The notes under the pieces: model-generated
What the model was told of the DNA's origin: nothing
Seen by the model: only the letters and a program-made list of their open reading frames with translations
Database searches by the model: none
Position numbers and translations under genes: made by a program
Assembly (NCBI RefSeq): GCF_902168435.1
Contig: NZ_LR656164.1
Span: 248,001-312,000 of the forward strand
From: Bacillus marasmi
GTDB taxonomy: Bacteria; Bacillota; Bacilli; Bacillales; Cytobacillaceae
Reading direction: 5' to 3'
Length of the DNA: 64,000 nucleotides
Shown: piece by piece, positions 32,426-43,150 of the stretch
Numbering within the stretch: position 1 is the first letter of the stretch
Layout of the letters: the number at the start of each line of letters is the position of its first letter

Positions 32426-32727
32426 TGAACTCAAATATGTGGATGTCATTACTTGGCTTAGCAAATCGAGCCCGGAAAATTACTTCAGGAGAAGAAATGT
32501 CCGTCAAAGAAATTCGTAGTGGTAAAGCAAAACTTGTCTTGTTATCTGCGGATTCGTCCGCGAATACAACTAAAAAAATCACTGATAAATGTAAATCCTA
32601 TCACGTTCCTTTGAAATTGGTAGAAGATCGTTATTTACTGGGGAAAGCTATAGGAAAAGAGGCCCGCGTCGTGGTAACTGTATTAGACGAAGGATTTGCT
32701 AAAAAACTGCTTACATTGCTCGATTAA
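32425..32727 (+). CDS. ylxQ: L7Ae/L30e-like K-turn RNA-binding protein YlxQ
   Basis: This is a 100-residue protein of the L7Ae/L30e/S12e/Gadd45 fold. [19 protein letters not shown] and [16 protein letters not shown] are the characteristic segments; the family binds kink-turn RNA. Its exact cellular partner is unclear. It overlaps ylxR by one base and ends 19 bp before infB, within the nusA-infB operon. Confidence 0.93.
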   Translation: MNSNMWMSLLGLANRARKITSGEEMSVKEIRSGKAKLVLLSADSSANTTKKITDKCKSYHVPLKLVEDRYLLGKAIGKEARVVVTVLDEGFAKKLLTLLD

Positions 32728-32746
32728 TTTTAGCGGGGGTGAAAGA

Positions 32747-34978
32747 ATGAGTAAAATACGCGTATACGAATATGCAAAAAAGCATAATGTTTCCAGCAAG
32801 GACATTATCGCAAAACTAAAAGAAATGAATATAGAGGTAACAAACCATATGGCCACAATTGAGGACGAAACCGTAAAAAAACTAGAGGGAATTTATAATT
32901 CCAACAAAGACACCAAACCAGCACAAAAAAGCTCGAAACCGCAAAGTTCACAGCAAGTGGGGAACAAACCATCTTCAAAACCACAAGGGAATAAACCACA
33001 GCCACAAGTAGTTTCTAAATCGAAGGCAAGTGCATTTGAAGATGATGATAAAAATGTGGCTCCTTCAAAAGTAGTCAAGGTCCAAAGTGGTCCACCAAAA
33101 CGCGATAACAAGCCACAAGGCTTTCAAGCAAAAAATAAAAACAATAATCGAGGCAGATCAAACCAAAATAGAGGTAAGCAACAAACGCATCAAGCTTACC
33201 AGCAGCCTCCAAGAAAAGAACGTGAACTGCCAGCAAAGATTACTTTTACAGAATCTTTAACAGTAGCAGAGCTTGCTAAAAAGCTACACCGTGAACCATC
33301 TGAAATTATTAAAAAGCTATTTATGCTTGGTGTTATGGCTACCATCAATGTAGAACTTGATAAAGATTCCATTGAGCTAATTTGTACTGATTACGGGGTA
33401 GAAGTTGAAGAAGAAATTAAAATTGACACAACTGACCTCGAAGTCTATTTCACAGAGGACGAAACCGAGAACCTAGTTGAACGTCCATCAGTAGTAACCA
33501 TCATGGGTCACGTAGACCATGGTAAAACAACACTTCTTGATTCGATTCGTCATACAAAGGTAACCGAAGGCGAAGCAGGTGGAATCACTCAGCATATCGG
33601 GGCCTATCAAGTTGTGGAAAATGGGAAGAAAATTACTTTCCTTGATACGCCTGGACATGCTGCCTTCACAACGATGCGTGCGCGTGGTGCGAAAATTACC
33701 GATATCACAATCCTTGTTGTTGCAGCTGATGATGGCGTAATGCCACAAACAGTTGAAGCGATTAATCACGCCAAAGCAGCAGAGGTACCAATCATTGTTG
33801 CTGTTAATAAAATGGATAAACCAGCTGCAAATCCTGACCGCGTTATGCAGGAATTAACTGAACACGGCTTAGTCCCAGAAGCATGGGGTGGAGATACGAT
33901 TTTTGTTCAGTTATCTGCTAAAACTGGTGACGGGATCGACAACTTGCTTGAAATGATTCTACTAGTAAGTGAAGTGGAAGAATGGAAAGCAAACCCAAAT
34001 CGTCTAGCAATTGGTACAGTAATCGAGGCACAGCTTGATAAAGGCCGTGGCTCAGTTGCGACATTATTAGTTCAAAACGGTACGTTAAAAATCGGAGATC
34101 CGATTGTAGTCGGAAACACATTTGGACGTGTACGTGCAATGGTGAATGATAAGGGCCGCCGCGTTAAAGAAGCTGGACCATCAACACCTGTTGAAATTAC
34201 TGGTTTAAATGATGTTCCTCAAGCTGGTGATCGATTTGTTGTCTTCGAGGATGAAAAAACTGCCCGTCAAGTTGGGGAAGCTCGTGCATCATTAGCGTTG
34301 CAAGCTTCACGTGGTGAAAAGACTCGCGTTAGCCTTGACAATTTATTTGAACAAATGAAACAAGGTGAAATGAAAGATCTTAACGTAATCATTAAAGCTG
34401 ACGTTCAAGGTTCAGCTGAAGCTCTTGCTGCATCATTAATGAAAATTGATGTAGAAGGCGTTAATATTAAAATCATCCACCAAGCTGTTGGTGCAATTAA
34501 TGAATCGGATATTACATTAGCAGCTGCATCAAATGCGATTGTAATCGGCTTTAACGTTCGACCTGATGTTAACGCAAAGCGTGCAGCAGACGAAGAAAAA
34601 GTTGATGTTCGCTTACATCGCATCATTTATAAAGTAATTGAAGAAATTGAAGCAGCAATGAAGGGAATGCTTGATCCAGAATATCAAGAAAAAGTCATCG
34701 GACAAGCGACTGTACGTCAAACCTTTAAAGTATCAAAAATTGGTACAATTGCTGGTTCATATATAACTGATGGAAAAATCACTCGTGACAGCGGTGTTCG
34801 TGTTATCAGAAATGGCGTCGTTGTGTTCGAAGGTGAAATTGATGCTTTAAAACGCTTCAAAGATGATGTTAAAGAGGTAAGCGCCGGCTACGAATGTGGT
34901 ATTACCATTAAAAACTATAACGATTTAAAAGAAGAAGACGTTATCGAAGCATACATTATGGAAGAAGTGGAACGTTAA
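32747..34978 (+). CDS. infB: Translation initiation factor IF-2
   Basis: IF-2 is the GTPase that delivers initiator tRNA to the 30S subunit and promotes subunit joining. The N-terminus [19 protein letters not shown] is followed by a low-complexity Lys/Gln/Asn-rich linker (about 55-165) and a second IF2-N helical module. G motifs are GHVDHGKTT (G1), DTPGHAAF (G3) and NKMDKP (G4). C-terminal beta-barrel and tRNA-binding domains complete the 743 residues. The frame is open from 32696, but ATG 32747 follows GGGGTGA. Its stop overlaps ylxP by one base. Confidence 0.97.
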   Translation: MSKIRVYEYAKKHNVSSKDIIAKLKEMNIEVTNHMATIEDETVKKLEGIYNSNKDTKPAQKSSKPQSSQQVGNKPSSKPQGNKPQPQVVSKSKASAFEDDDKNVAPSKVVKVQSGPPKRDNKPQGFQAKNKNNNRGRSNQNRGKQQTHQAYQQPPRKERELPAKITFTESLTVAELAKKLHREPSEIIKKLFMLGVMATINVELDKDSIELICTDYGVEVEEEIKIDTTDLEVYFTEDETENLVERPSVVTIMGHVDHGKTTLLDSIRHTKVTEGEAGGITQHIGAYQVVENGKKITFLDTPGHAAFTTMRARGAKITDITILVVAADDGVMPQTVEAINHAKAAEVPIIVAVNKMDKPAANPDRVMQELTEHGLVPEAWGGDTIFVQLSAKTGDGIDNLLEMILLVSEVEEWKANPNRLAIGTVIEAQLDKGRGSVATLLVQNGTLKIGDPIVVGNTFGRVRAMVNDKGRRVKEAGPSTPVEITGLNDVPQAGDRFVVFEDEKTARQVGEARASLALQASRGEKTRVSLDNLFEQMKQGEMKDLNVIIKADVQGSAEALAASLMKIDVEGVNIKIIHQAVGAINESDITLAAASNAIVIGFNVRPDVNAKRAADEEKVDVRLHRIIYKVIEEIEAAMKGMLDPEYQEKVIGQATVRQTFKVSKIGTIAGSYITDGKITRDSGVRVIRNGVVVFEGEIDALKRFKDDVKEVSAGYECGITIKNYNDLKEEDVIEAYIMEEVER

Positions 34979-35259
34979 TGATAGTTGGCTTGGCCAATTG
35001 TGAATGTTTGATTTATGATGCTCATTCATTAAAGGATAAACGAGCTGTACTTCTTCGAATTCTTACAAGATTAAAACAAAAATACAATGTATCAGTTGCA
35101 GAGGTTGATTTTCAAGATGTATGGCAACGAACGAAAATTTCGATTGCTGTCGTCGCCTCTGCAAGGGTTGCAGCAGAAAGAGAACTGCAACATGCATTGA
35201 AGTTAATTGATTCGTTCCCAGAAATTGAACGGACAATAACGGATATAGAGTGGCTTTAA
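34978..35259 (+). CDS. ylxP: YlxP family protein (DUF503)
   Basis: This is a 93-residue protein of the DUF503 family, almost always encoded between infB and rbfA. The conserved start [20 protein letters not shown] and the segment [20 protein letters not shown] are visible. Its biochemical role is not established; context suggests ribosome biogenesis or translation. It overlaps the infB stop codon (TAATG). Confidence 0.92.
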   Translation: MIVGLANCECLIYDAHSLKDKRAVLLRILTRLKQKYNVSVAEVDFQDVWQRTKISIAVVASARVAAERELQHALKLIDSFPEIERTITDIEWL

Positions 35260-35275
35260 TAACGGGGTGAAAAAC

Positions 35276-35644
35276 ATGAGCCTTAGAGCAAATCGTGTTG
35301 GAGAGCAAATGAAAAAGGAGCTTGGCGATATCATCGGTCGTAAAATCAAGGATCCACGAATTGGTTTTGTTACCGTAACAGATGTCGAGGTTTCTGGAGA
35401 TCTTCAACAGGCAAAGGTATTTATTTCTGTTCTCGGAGATGAAACACAACGAGAAAATACGCTAAAAGGACTGGCGAAGGCAAAGGGATTTATCCGGACT
35501 GAAATCGGTCAACGTATTCGTTTGCGTAAAACTCCTGAGATTATTTTTGAATTTGATGAATCGATTGATTATGGTAATCGGATCGAAACATTATTACATG
35601 AAATCCATGAGGAAGAAAAACAAAAGACAACCGATGGTGAATAA
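35276..35644 (+). CDS. rbfA: 30S ribosome-binding factor RbfA
   Basis: RbfA binds 16S rRNA near helix 1 and is needed for late 30S maturation and cold adaptation. It is a single KH-like domain of 122 residues: [39 protein letters not shown] and [21 protein letters not shown] at 35267 is in frame, but ATG 35276 is properly placed after GGGGTG and gives the family start. A terminator follows. Confidence 0.96.
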   Translation: MSLRANRVGEQMKKELGDIIGRKIKDPRIGFVTVTDVEVSGDLQQAKVFISVLGDETQRENTLKGLAKAKGFIRTEIGQRIRLRKTPEIIFEFDESIDYGNRIETLLHEIHEEEKQKTTDGE

Positions 35645-35668
35645 TTGTTTTTCTTCCTAGCAATTAGT

Positions 35669-35701
35669 AAGGGCTGACTTTGTTTAAGTCAGCCTTTTTT
35701 T
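35669..35701 (+). terminator. Intrinsic terminator after rbfA
   Basis: AAGG-CTGACTT pairs with AAGTCAGCCTT around TGTTT, with a seven-T tail. A short remnant resembling the 5' end of the palindromic element (TCTAGCTC...GCCTAG) follows before truB. Confidence 0.85.
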
Positions 35702-35743
35702 GAGTGTCTAGCTCAAATGCCTAGTGACAAGGAGGTATGATGA

Positions 35744-36667
35744 ATGGAAGGAATTTTACCGCTATATAAACCAAGAGGGTTAACGTCGCATGATTGTATT
35801 TTTAAGCTACGAAAGATTCTTCGGATGAAACGGATTGGTCATACGGGAACACTTGATCCAGAAGTAGATGGTGTACTACCAATTTGTCTTGGACGGGCTA
35901 CAAAAGTAGCAGAGTATATCACGGATGCTGGGAAAACCTATGAGGGTGAAGTAACGATTGGTTTTTCAACGACCACAGAAGACGCAACGGGTGAAATAGT
36001 AACCGAAAAAAAGGTTGATCGCAATTTTAACCGTCAGGAAATTTTGGACGTTCTTAGTTCGTTAACTGGCGATATCATTCAAACTCCACCGATGTACTCA
36101 GCGGTTAAAGTTAATGGTAAAAGATTATATGAATATGCCCGTAAAGGAATTGAAGTGGAACGGCCATCTCGAAAGGTGTCAATCTATTCACTTGATTTAC
36201 TCGATGATCGTCAGGAGTTTGTTGGAGATACAGTATCATTTCGCTTCCGTGTTGCATGTGGCAAAGGAACCTATGTCAGAACATTAGCTGTTATGATTGG
36301 TGAACGTTTAGGATTTCCAGCCCATATGTCCAAGCTTACGAGAACTCAATCTGCTTCTTTTTCACTTGAAGACTGCTACACCTTAACTCAGATTGAGGAA
36401 ATGGCTAAAGAGGGGACCTTCACTGATATGTTGAGACCTTTGGAGGCAGGGATTTCTTATTTGCCGAAACTGGCTATAAATGATAAATTAGCAGAGAAAG
36501 TAAAAAATGGAGCTATTTTGCCGATCCCAGCAAATATGGAGGAAGTAACTGGTCCGATTGTTATTGAAACGGAGCAGGGAAGAGCATTGGCAATCTATAA
36601 ACAACATCCGCTTAAAGTTGGAATGATGAAGCCAGAGAAGGTTCTTCGAAACGATGCTGAGATTTAG
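35744..36667 (+). CDS. truB: tRNA pseudouridine-55 synthase
   Basis: TruB isomerises U55 in the T loop of tRNAs. The catalytic aspartate is Asp38 in HTGTLDPEVDGVLP. TPPMYSAVKVNGKRLYEYAR and CGKGTYVRTLA are further conserved motifs, and a C-terminal PUA-like region ends the 307 residues. ATG 35744 is eight bases after AAGGAGG. It acts on the same loop as TrmFO (U54) encoded at 7.5 kb. Confidence 0.96.
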   Translation: MEGILPLYKPRGLTSHDCIFKLRKILRMKRIGHTGTLDPEVDGVLPICLGRATKVAEYITDAGKTYEGEVTIGFSTTTEDATGEIVTEKKVDRNFNRQEILDVLSSLTGDIIQTPPMYSAVKVNGKRLYEYARKGIEVERPSRKVSIYSLDLLDDRQEFVGDTVSFRFRVACGKGTYVRTLAVMIGERLGFPAHMSKLTRTQSASFSLEDCYTLTQIEEMAKEGTFTDMLRPLEAGISYLPKLAINDKLAEKVKNGAILPIPANMEEVTGPIVIETEQGRALAIYKQHPLKVGMMKPEKVLRNDAEI

Positions 36668-36694
36668 GAAAGTTGTAGAAAAGGTGAGTAATTC

Positions 36695-37642
36695 GTGAAG
36701 GTAATTAAGATTAATCATCCTCATCAGTATAATAAAACAAGTTTTCCAAAAATGGCCATGGCACTTGGTTATTTTGATGGGGTTCATTTAGGACATCAAA
36801 GTGTTATTAATGAAGCAAAGGCAATTGCTAATAATAAGGGATGGAAAAGTGCTGTTATGACCTTTGACCCACATCCATCCGTCGTGCTTGGAAAAAGTGA
36901 TCAAAGAGTATCCTATTTAACACCGCTTGATGATAAGATACAATTAATTGAACAGCTTGGAATTGATTACTTGTTTATTGTTCATTTTACCCCAGAGTTT
37001 GCGAATCTTTTGCCACAGGAATTTATTGATCAATATATAATTGCCTTAAATGTTGGTCATGTTATTGCCGGGTTCGACTATGCATATGGTCGTATGGGTA
37101 AAGGGAATATGGAAACGATTCCGTTCCATTCGCGTGGTCAATTTGAGTCAAGTGTTGTTCCTAAATTTGCACTGGGCGATGAAAAAGTCAGCACAACACT
37201 TATTCGTGCAGAGCTTCAATCTGGTAGTGTAGATAGGCTTCCGGCATTACTAGGTCGCTTCTTTTCGACAACAGGTATTGTAGAACACGGAGAAAAAAGG
37301 GGAAGAACGATTGGGTTTCCAACTGCAAATATAGATGTTAGTGAAGACTATCTGCTTCCACCAACAGGCGTATATGCAGTGCGAATCAAGATTGGACAAG
37401 AGTGGTTTGATGGTGTGTGTAATCGTGGCTTTAAGCCAACCTTTCATCAAAAACTACAAAAGCAAACAATCGAAGTTCACATCTTTGATTTTGCGAGAGA
37501 TATTTATGAGCAAATTGTTACAGTGGAATGGCATCTTCGCCTTCGAAATGAACAAAAATTCTCCGGTTTTGAGGAGCTCGTGACACAAATAGAAAAAGAT
37601 AAGCAAAATGCCCTGTCATATTTTATGCACAATTCTATTTAA
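36695..37642 (+). CDS. ribF: Bifunctional riboflavin kinase / FAD synthetase
   Basis: RibF phosphorylates riboflavin to FMN and adenylates FMN to FAD. The N-terminal nucleotidyltransferase has ALGYFDGVHLGHQSVI and FDPHPS; the C-terminal kinase barrel carries RGRTIGFPTANID and GVYAV. The length is 315 residues. It begins with GTG 36695 after AAGGTGA, 27 bp downstream of truB, so it is probably read from the same transcript. Confidence 0.96.
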   Translation: MKVIKINHPHQYNKTSFPKMAMALGYFDGVHLGHQSVINEAKAIANNKGWKSAVMTFDPHPSVVLGKSDQRVSYLTPLDDKIQLIEQLGIDYLFIVHFTPEFANLLPQEFIDQYIIALNVGHVIAGFDYAYGRMGKGNMETIPFHSRGQFESSVVPKFALGDEKVSTTLIRAELQSGSVDRLPALLGRFFSTTGIVEHGEKRGRTIGFPTANIDVSEDYLLPPTGVYAVRIKIGQEWFDGVCNRGFKPTFHQKLQKQTIEVHIFDFARDIYEQIVTVEWHLRLRNEQKFSGFEELVTQIEKDKQNALSYFMHNSI

Positions 37643-37751
37643 GACCTTGCTTTTTGTCAAAAAAAGATGTATTCTAATATTCGTATGACGAACCTTTGCT
37701 TGGCAATACGACTCACCGACGTTTGCTCAGTAATAGGGGATAATTAACTAG

Positions 37752-38033
<282 letters not shown>

Positions 38034-38040
38034 TCAGCAG

Positions 38041-38066
38041 AAGCGGGATTTTTTCCCGCTTTTTTG
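38041..38066 (+). terminator. Intrinsic terminator of rpsO
   Basis: AAGCGGG pairs with CCCGCTT around a T-rich loop, followed by T's. Confidence 0.88.
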
Positions 38067-38160
38067 TTATGTAAGAACTATTTTTACATTTTTGGAAAAT
38101 GTTATGAATTATACATATTTTTACGACTATTTTAAGGAACAATGATAATGGTCATAATAG

Positions 38161-38340
38161 TAGAAAGGCATAAGAGCTAAACTGAAGCTAATGAGTAGCT
38201 TTTTGATCTAGCTCTTAGTTGCATTTATAAACTCCATGCTCCGGGGCTAATACCTCGGTTCACATAAGCGAATTTGATATTCACCTTTGAAAAAGCAAAG
38301 GTTAATGATAAAAGAAAAGGATAGGTCCTTATCACCATTG
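38161..38340. other. Structured pnp leader / decayed palindromic element
   Basis: The 310-bp gap before pnp holds a long hairpin: TAAGAGCTA near 38171 pairs with TAGCTCTTA near 38210, and inside it AAGCTA pairs with TAGCTT. Next come CTCCGGGGCTAATACCTCGG and CACATAAGCG, recalling the palindromic element seen at 30.8 and 40.5 kb. A second hairpin ACCTTTG/CAAAGGT follows near 38283-38303. It may be a decayed copy of the element that now forms the pnp 5' leader. Confidence 0.4.
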
Positions 38341-38375
38341 GATTGGTGATATTGGTAGAGAGGGGTTAAAAAAGT

Positions 38376-40496
38376 ATGGGTCAAGAAAAACATGTGTTTT
38401 CGATAAATTGGGCTGGCCGGACATTATCAGTTGAAATCGGACAACTAGCAAAACAGGCAAATGGTGCCGCATTAGTGCGTTATGGTGATACGGTGGTAAT
38501 GAGTACAGCAACGGCATCTAAAGAGCCAAAACCATTGGATTTCTTTCCGCTGACAGTTAATTATGAAGAGAGATTGTATGCGGTTGGTAAAATTCCTGGT
38601 GGCTTCATTAAACGGGAAGGTCGTCCGAGTGAAAAGGCGATTTTAGCGAGCCGTTTAATTGACCGTCCAATTCGTCCGTTATTTGCAGATGGATTCCGTA
38701 ATGAAGTTCAAGTCGTTAGCATTGTCATGAGCGTTGATCAGGATTGTTCCTCAGAAATGGCAGCTATGTTTGGATCTTCATTAGCATTAAGCGTTTCAGA
38801 TATTCCGTTTGAAGGCCCGATTGCTGGTGTAGTTGTTGGTCGTGTTGATGGGAAATTCGTGATTAACCCAACTGTCGAAGAATCTGAAAAAAGTGATATG
38901 CACTTATCCGTAGCAGGTACTAAATATGCTATTAACATGGTTGAAGCAGGCGCTAAGGAAGTTCCTGAGCAAGTCATGCTTGAAGCAATTATGTTCGGCC
39001 ATGAAGAAATTAAAAAATTAATCTCTTTCCAAGAGGAAATCGTTGCTCAAATCGGTAAAGAAAAAACAGAAATCACATTATTTGAAGTGGATAAAGAGCT
39101 TGAGACGGAAATTCGTGATGTATGTGAGCAAGAAATGATTGCTGCGATTCAAGTTCAAGAAAAGCATGCTCGCGAAGCTGCGATTAAAGCTGTAAAGGAA
39201 AAAGTCCTTGCAAAGTACGAAGAAGCCGAAGCAGAAGCTGATGTGCTGAAGCAAGTTAAGCAAATCCTTGATAAAATTGTTAAAGGTGAAGTACGCCGTT
39301 TAATTACTGTAGAAAAGGTTCGTCCAGACGGCCGTAAACCAGATGAGATTCGTCCGCTTTCATCTGAAGTAGGCTTATTACCACGTACACATGGGTCAGG
39401 TCTGTTTACCCGTGGACAAACACAAGCGTTAAGTATTTGTACACTTGGTGCTTTAGGTGATGTTCAAATCCTAGATGGACTTGGGATTGAAGAAGAAAAA
39501 CGCTTTATGCATCACTACAATTTCCCTAATTTCAGCGTTGGGGAAACTGGTCCAATGCGCGGACCTGGTCGTCGTGAAATTGGTCACGGTGCTTTAGGTG
39601 AACGTGCGCTTGAACCAATTATTCCAGATGAAAAAGATTTCCCATATACTGTTCGTCTAGTATCAGAGGTGCTTGAATCAAATGGTTCAACATCACAAGC
39701 AAGTATTTGTGCTAGCACTTTGGCAATGATGGATGCTGGTGTTCCGATTAAAGCACCAGTTGCCGGAATCGCAATGGGACTTGTTAAATCAGGAGAACAT
39801 TATACGATTTTAACTGATATCCAAGGTATGGAAGACCACTTAGGTGATATGGACTTTAAAGTAGCTGGAACAGCTAAAGGTGTTACGGCACTTCAAATGG
39901 ATATTAAAATCGATGGACTTTCTCGTGAAATTTTAGAAGAGGCGCTTCAACAAGCCCAAATTGGTCGGATGCACATTTTAGAATCGATGCTTAGTACAAT
40001 TGATCAGCCTAAGCAAGAGCTTTCAAAATATGCACCAAAAATCTTGACTATGCATATTAACCCAGACAAAATCCGAGATGTTATTGGACCAAGCGGAAAA
40101 CAAATCAATAAGATTATTGAAGAAACTGGCGTAAAAATTGATATCGAGCAAGATGGTACAATCTTCATCTCGTCTACAAATGAAGAAATGAACCAAAAAG
40201 CGAAGAAGATTATCGAGGATATTGTGCGCGAGGTTGAAGTTGGTCAAATGTATCTAGGTAAAGTTAAACGAATTGAAAAATTTGGTTGCTTCGTTGAAAT
40301 TTTTGCAGGTAAAGATGGCCTTGTTCACATTTCCGAACTTGCTGAAGAGCGCGTAGGAAAAGTAGAGGACGTCGTTTCAATTGGAGATGAGCTTCTTGTA
40401 AAAGTAACTGAAATTGACAAGCAAGGTCGTGTAAACCTATCTCGCAAGGCAGTTCTAAAAGAGCAACGCGAACAACGCGAACAAGCACAACAATAA
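38376..40496 (+). CDS. pnp: Polyribonucleotide nucleotidyltransferase (PNPase)
   Basis: PNPase degrades RNA 3' to 5' by phosphorolysis and adds 3' tails in reverse. Two RNase PH domains are present: the first near residues 10-140 ([19 protein letters not shown]), the second around 315-550 with TRGQTQAL and [23 protein letters not shown] domain ([15 protein letters not shown]) and S1 domain ([17 protein letters not shown]) close the 706 residues. ATG 38376 follows AGAGGGG. The upstream leader is structured. Confidence 0.97.
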   Translation: MGQEKHVFSINWAGRTLSVEIGQLAKQANGAALVRYGDTVVMSTATASKEPKPLDFFPLTVNYEERLYAVGKIPGGFIKREGRPSEKAILASRLIDRPIRPLFADGFRNEVQVVSIVMSVDQDCSSEMAAMFGSSLALSVSDIPFEGPIAGVVVGRVDGKFVINPTVEESEKSDMHLSVAGTKYAINMVEAGAKEVPEQVMLEAIMFGHEEIKKLISFQEEIVAQIGKEKTEITLFEVDKELETEIRDVCEQEMIAAIQVQEKHAREAAIKAVKEKVLAKYEEAEAEADVLKQVKQILDKIVKGEVRRLITVEKVRPDGRKPDEIRPLSSEVGLLPRTHGSGLFTRGQTQALSICTLGALGDVQILDGLGIEEEKRFMHHYNFPNFSVGETGPMRGPGRREIGHGALGERALEPIIPDEKDFPYTVRLVSEVLESNGSTSQASICASTLAMMDAGVPIKAPVAGIAMGLVKSGEHYTILTDIQGMEDHLGDMDFKVAGTAKGVTALQMDIKIDGLSREILEEALQQAQIGRMHILESMLSTIDQPKQELSKYAPKILTMHINPDKIRDVIGPSGKQINKIIEETGVKIDIEQDGTIFISSTNEEMNQKAKKIIEDIVREVEVGQMYLGKVKRIEKFGCFVEIFAGKDGLVHISELAEERVGKVEDVVSIGDELLVKVTEIDKQGRVNLSRKAVLKEQREQREQAQQ

Positions 40497-40500
40497 CTAA

Positions 40501-40612
40501 AAGCGGTAGCGGCTTGCCCAGGAGCGATATGCATAAGACGAATCACGCAAGAGACGTTAGTCTCTTACGTGAATTGGATTATGCCCCCGAGCTCCTAGCT
40601 GCTGGAGCTAGA
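40501..40612. repeat. Palindromic intergenic element, copy 2 (inverted, after pnp)
   Basis: Read on the minus strand it starts TCTAGCTCCAGCAGCTAGGA and ends GCCGCTACCGCTT, the same frame as copy 1 at 30781 but in the opposite orientation. The shared parts include CTTATGC. The central hairpin differs in sequence: TCACGCAAGAGAC with GTCTCTTACGTGA (12 of 13 pairs). It lies between the pnp stop and the pnp terminator. Confidence 0.85.
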
Positions 40613-40630
40613 TATAAGTGTTATACAGTG

Positions 40631-40657
40631 AAAAGTCAGGGGGCTCCCTGACTTTTT
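40631..40657 (+). terminator. Intrinsic terminator after pnp
   Basis: AAAAGTCAGGG pairs with CCCTGACTTTT around GGCT, with a T tail. Confidence 0.9.
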
Positions 40658-40732
40658 CAAGTTGTATAAGTAAATACCTTTGTTCTACCTTGTCCAGCCC
40701 CCTCATATTTTAATGATGAAGGGGGCATGACA

Positions 40733-41683
40733 ATGAGAAAAATGAATGTATTAATGATCGTTATTATCACGACATTATGTATTGTATACAATCCGATAGC
40801 GGATCAATATGTCGCCTTACTGAAAGGTGAGACAGTTCACGTTGATAAACATAGTAATCCACTATATGAGGAAATAATAAAGAAGAGTAAGCTTTATGAG
40901 GTTAAGGCAATCGATGCCAAAATTGATTCGGTTTGGAAAGCAACCCCAGGTTATAATGGGCGTGAAGTGGACATCGAAGCATCTTTTCAAAAAATGAAGA
41001 AACAAGGTAAATTTACTGAAGATATGCTAATCTTTAAACAAACTAAACCAAAGGTCCACCTCGATGATTTGCAAGCATCACCGATTTATCGGGGGAATCC
41101 AGAAAAACCTATGGTTGCTTTTATCATAAATGTTGCATGGGGAAATGAGTATTTGCCTGATATGTTAGCAACCTTAAAAAAGCATAATATAAAAACGAGC
41201 TTTTTTCTTGAAGGGCGCTGGGCAAAGGAAAATCCAGATTTAACAAAAATGATATATGAGGCAGGCCACGAAATTGGCAATCATTCCTATACTCATCCCG
41301 ATATGAAAAATTTATCAGCGGCTGAAATAAAAAATCAATTGCAAAAAACAAATGATGTGATAGAAGCAACAACTGGCCAAGTACCGAGATGGTTTGGTCC
41401 TCCGAGTGGAAGCTACCGTGACGAAGTAGTAAAAATCGCTGACGTGCTAGGACTTGGGACAATCATTTGGAGCGTTGATACGATCGATTGGCAAAGACCA
41501 GCCCCGGAGACTATCATCCAACGCGTTGAAACTAAGGTTCACCCTGGGGCACTCATTCTCATGCACCCAACAGCTCCGACTGCCAAGGCACTCGACCGCC
41601 TTATTACCATCATGGATCGCAAGAATTTACGAATAGGAACGGTGTCGGAAACGCTAAGTGAAGAGCGAATCCAATCAAATTAA
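40733..41683 (+). CDS. ylxY: YlxY-type polysaccharide deacetylase-like protein
   Basis: This is a membrane-anchored or exported NodB-fold protein between pnp and mlpA, the place of ylxY in B. subtilis. An N-terminal hydrophobic segment (about residues 4-20) is followed by a ~100-residue stalk and a NodB domain. The usual metal/catalytic motif TFDDG is replaced by NVAWG (FIINVAWGNEYLP), so both aspartates are missing. Motif 2 HSYTHPD is kept, and DTIDWQ and ALILMH stand for motifs 4 and 5. Deacetylase activity is therefore doubtful. ATG 40727 is also possible, but ATG 40733 is spaced correctly from AAGGGGG (316 residues). Confidence 0.88.
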   Translation: MRKMNVLMIVIITTLCIVYNPIADQYVALLKGETVHVDKHSNPLYEEIIKKSKLYEVKAIDAKIDSVWKATPGYNGREVDIEASFQKMKKQGKFTEDMLIFKQTKPKVHLDDLQASPIYRGNPEKPMVAFIINVAWGNEYLPDMLATLKKHNIKTSFFLEGRWAKENPDLTKMIYEAGHEIGNHSYTHPDMKNLSAAEIKNQLQKTNDVIEATTGQVPRWFGPPSGSYRDEVVKIADVLGLGTIIWSVDTIDWQRPAPETIIQRVETKVHPGALILMHPTAPTAKALDRLITIMDRKNLRIGTVSETLSEERIQSN

Positions 41684-41701
41684 CTAGAAAAATACATCAT
41701 T

Positions 41702-41731
41702 TTGGAAAAAAAAATCATAATAAGTTATACT
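41702..41731 (+). promoter_or_regulatory. Predicted promoter of mlpA
   Basis: TTGGAA (41702-41707), an 18-bp spacer and TATACT (41726-41731), 80 bp before the mlpA start. Confidence 0.5.
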
Positions 41732-41810
41732 TATTAATTAGTTGGATCGGTTTTTATTTTTCTAACATCAACAATCCGCATCCGCTTTTCGACGACTGGG
41801 AGGAGTTTCT

Positions 41811-43046
41811 TTGATTACAAAATATACTTGTCAAAATGGAATAAGAGTGGTACTAGAAAATATTCCAACTGTACGATCTGTTGCGATTGGCATATGGATT
41901 GGCACAGGATCCAGAAATGAAACCCCCGAATTAAACGGGATCTCACATTTTTTAGAGCATATGTTTTTCAAAGGGACAAAAACAAGATCAGCTAGAGAAA
42001 TAGCTGAGTCATTTGATAGCATCGGCGGTCAAGTAAATGCGTTTACTTCCAAAGAGTATACCTGCTATTATGCGAAGGTGTTGGATACCCATGCACCATT
42101 TGCTTTGGAAGTATTGGCAGATATGTTTTTCAATTCGACGTTTGATGAAGAGGAATTACTGAAAGAGAAAAATGTTGTTTACGAAGAAATTAAAATGTAT
42201 GAGGATACACCGGATGATATCGTTCATGATTTGCTCAGTAAAGCTGTATATCAAAATCATCCGCTTGGCTATCCAATTCTAGGTACAGAGGATACTTTGC
42301 AAACTTTTTCTGGTGAAACATTAAAGCAATACATGAGGGATGCCTACACACCTGAAAATGTTGTCATTTCAATTGCTGGTAACATCTCTGATACCTTCAT
42401 TAAAGAGGTTGAGTCTTACTTTGGTTCCTACGAAGGCCAAAGAGCTGTTCAGTCTGATGTAAAACCGGATTTTAACGTCAACCAAATTACACGTAAAAAG
42501 GAAACCGAACAAGCACATCTTTGCATTGGTTTCAATGGTTTACAAGTAGGGCATGACGATATTTATGAACTAATTGTTTTAAATAATATTTTAGGTGGCA
42601 GCATGAGCAGCCGTTTGTTCCAGGAAGTTCGCGAGCAGCGTGGTTTAGCTTATTCTGTATTTTCCTACCATTCCGCCTATCAGGATAGTGGGATTGTGAC
42701 CATTTACGGTGGTACAGGAGCAAAACAGTTAGATGTATTATTTGAAACGATTCAAGAAACTTTAACGAAACTAAAAGAAACCGGTATTACCGAAAAAGAA
42801 CTTAATAATAGTAAGGAACAGTTAAAGGGGAGCTTAATGCTTAGCCTTGAAAGCACGAATAGCCGTATGAGCCGCAACGGTAAAAATGAGCTATTGTTAA
42901 GCAGACACCGTTCCCTTGACGAAATCATCGAGCAAATCGATAAGGTCGAGAAAAACGCCGTAAATCAAATGGCTAACTCCATTTTTAACGACCAGTATTC
43001 CTTAGCATTAGTAAGTCCAGATGGGGAATTACCGAAAATCAAATAA
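41811..43046 (+). CDS. mlpA: M16 family zinc protease MlpA (YmxG)
   Basis: This is a mitochondrial-processing-peptidase-like protease; in B. subtilis MlpA affects extracellular protease expression. The inverted zinc motif HFLEH (GISHFLEHMFFKGT) is intact, with the downstream glutamate in VVYEEIKMYEDTPDD. A second, non-catalytic M16 lobe contains NNILGGSMSSRLFQEVREQRGLAY split over the usual positions. The length of 411 residues matches (409). TTG 41811 follows GGGAGGAG. A terminator and repeat array A3 follow. Confidence 0.95.
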   Translation: MITKYTCQNGIRVVLENIPTVRSVAIGIWIGTGSRNETPELNGISHFLEHMFFKGTKTRSAREIAESFDSIGGQVNAFTSKEYTCYYAKVLDTHAPFALEVLADMFFNSTFDEEELLKEKNVVYEEIKMYEDTPDDIVHDLLSKAVYQNHPLGYPILGTEDTLQTFSGETLKQYMRDAYTPENVVISIAGNISDTFIKEVESYFGSYEGQRAVQSDVKPDFNVNQITRKKETEQAHLCIGFNGLQVGHDDIYELIVLNNILGGSMSSRLFQEVREQRGLAYSVFSYHSAYQDSGIVTIYGGTGAKQLDVLFETIQETLTKLKETGITEKELNNSKEQLKGSLMLSLESTNSRMSRNGKNELLLSRHRSLDEIIEQIDKVEKNAVNQMANSIFNDQYSLALVSPDGELPKIK

Positions 43047-43057
43047 CTAGTTTTGAT

Positions 43058-43097
43058 AAATGACGTGCCCAGTTTTTATGAGGGCGCGTCATTTTTT
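43058..43097 (+). terminator. Intrinsic terminator after mlpA
   Basis: AAATGACGTGCCC pairs with GGGCGCGTCATTT (one mismatch) around an 11-base loop, followed by T's. Confidence 0.88.
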
Positions 43098-43150
43098 GAT
43101 TTTGGCAAATAGCGTCTACCGTGCCCGATAAGCAGGAAAATCTCGATGAT

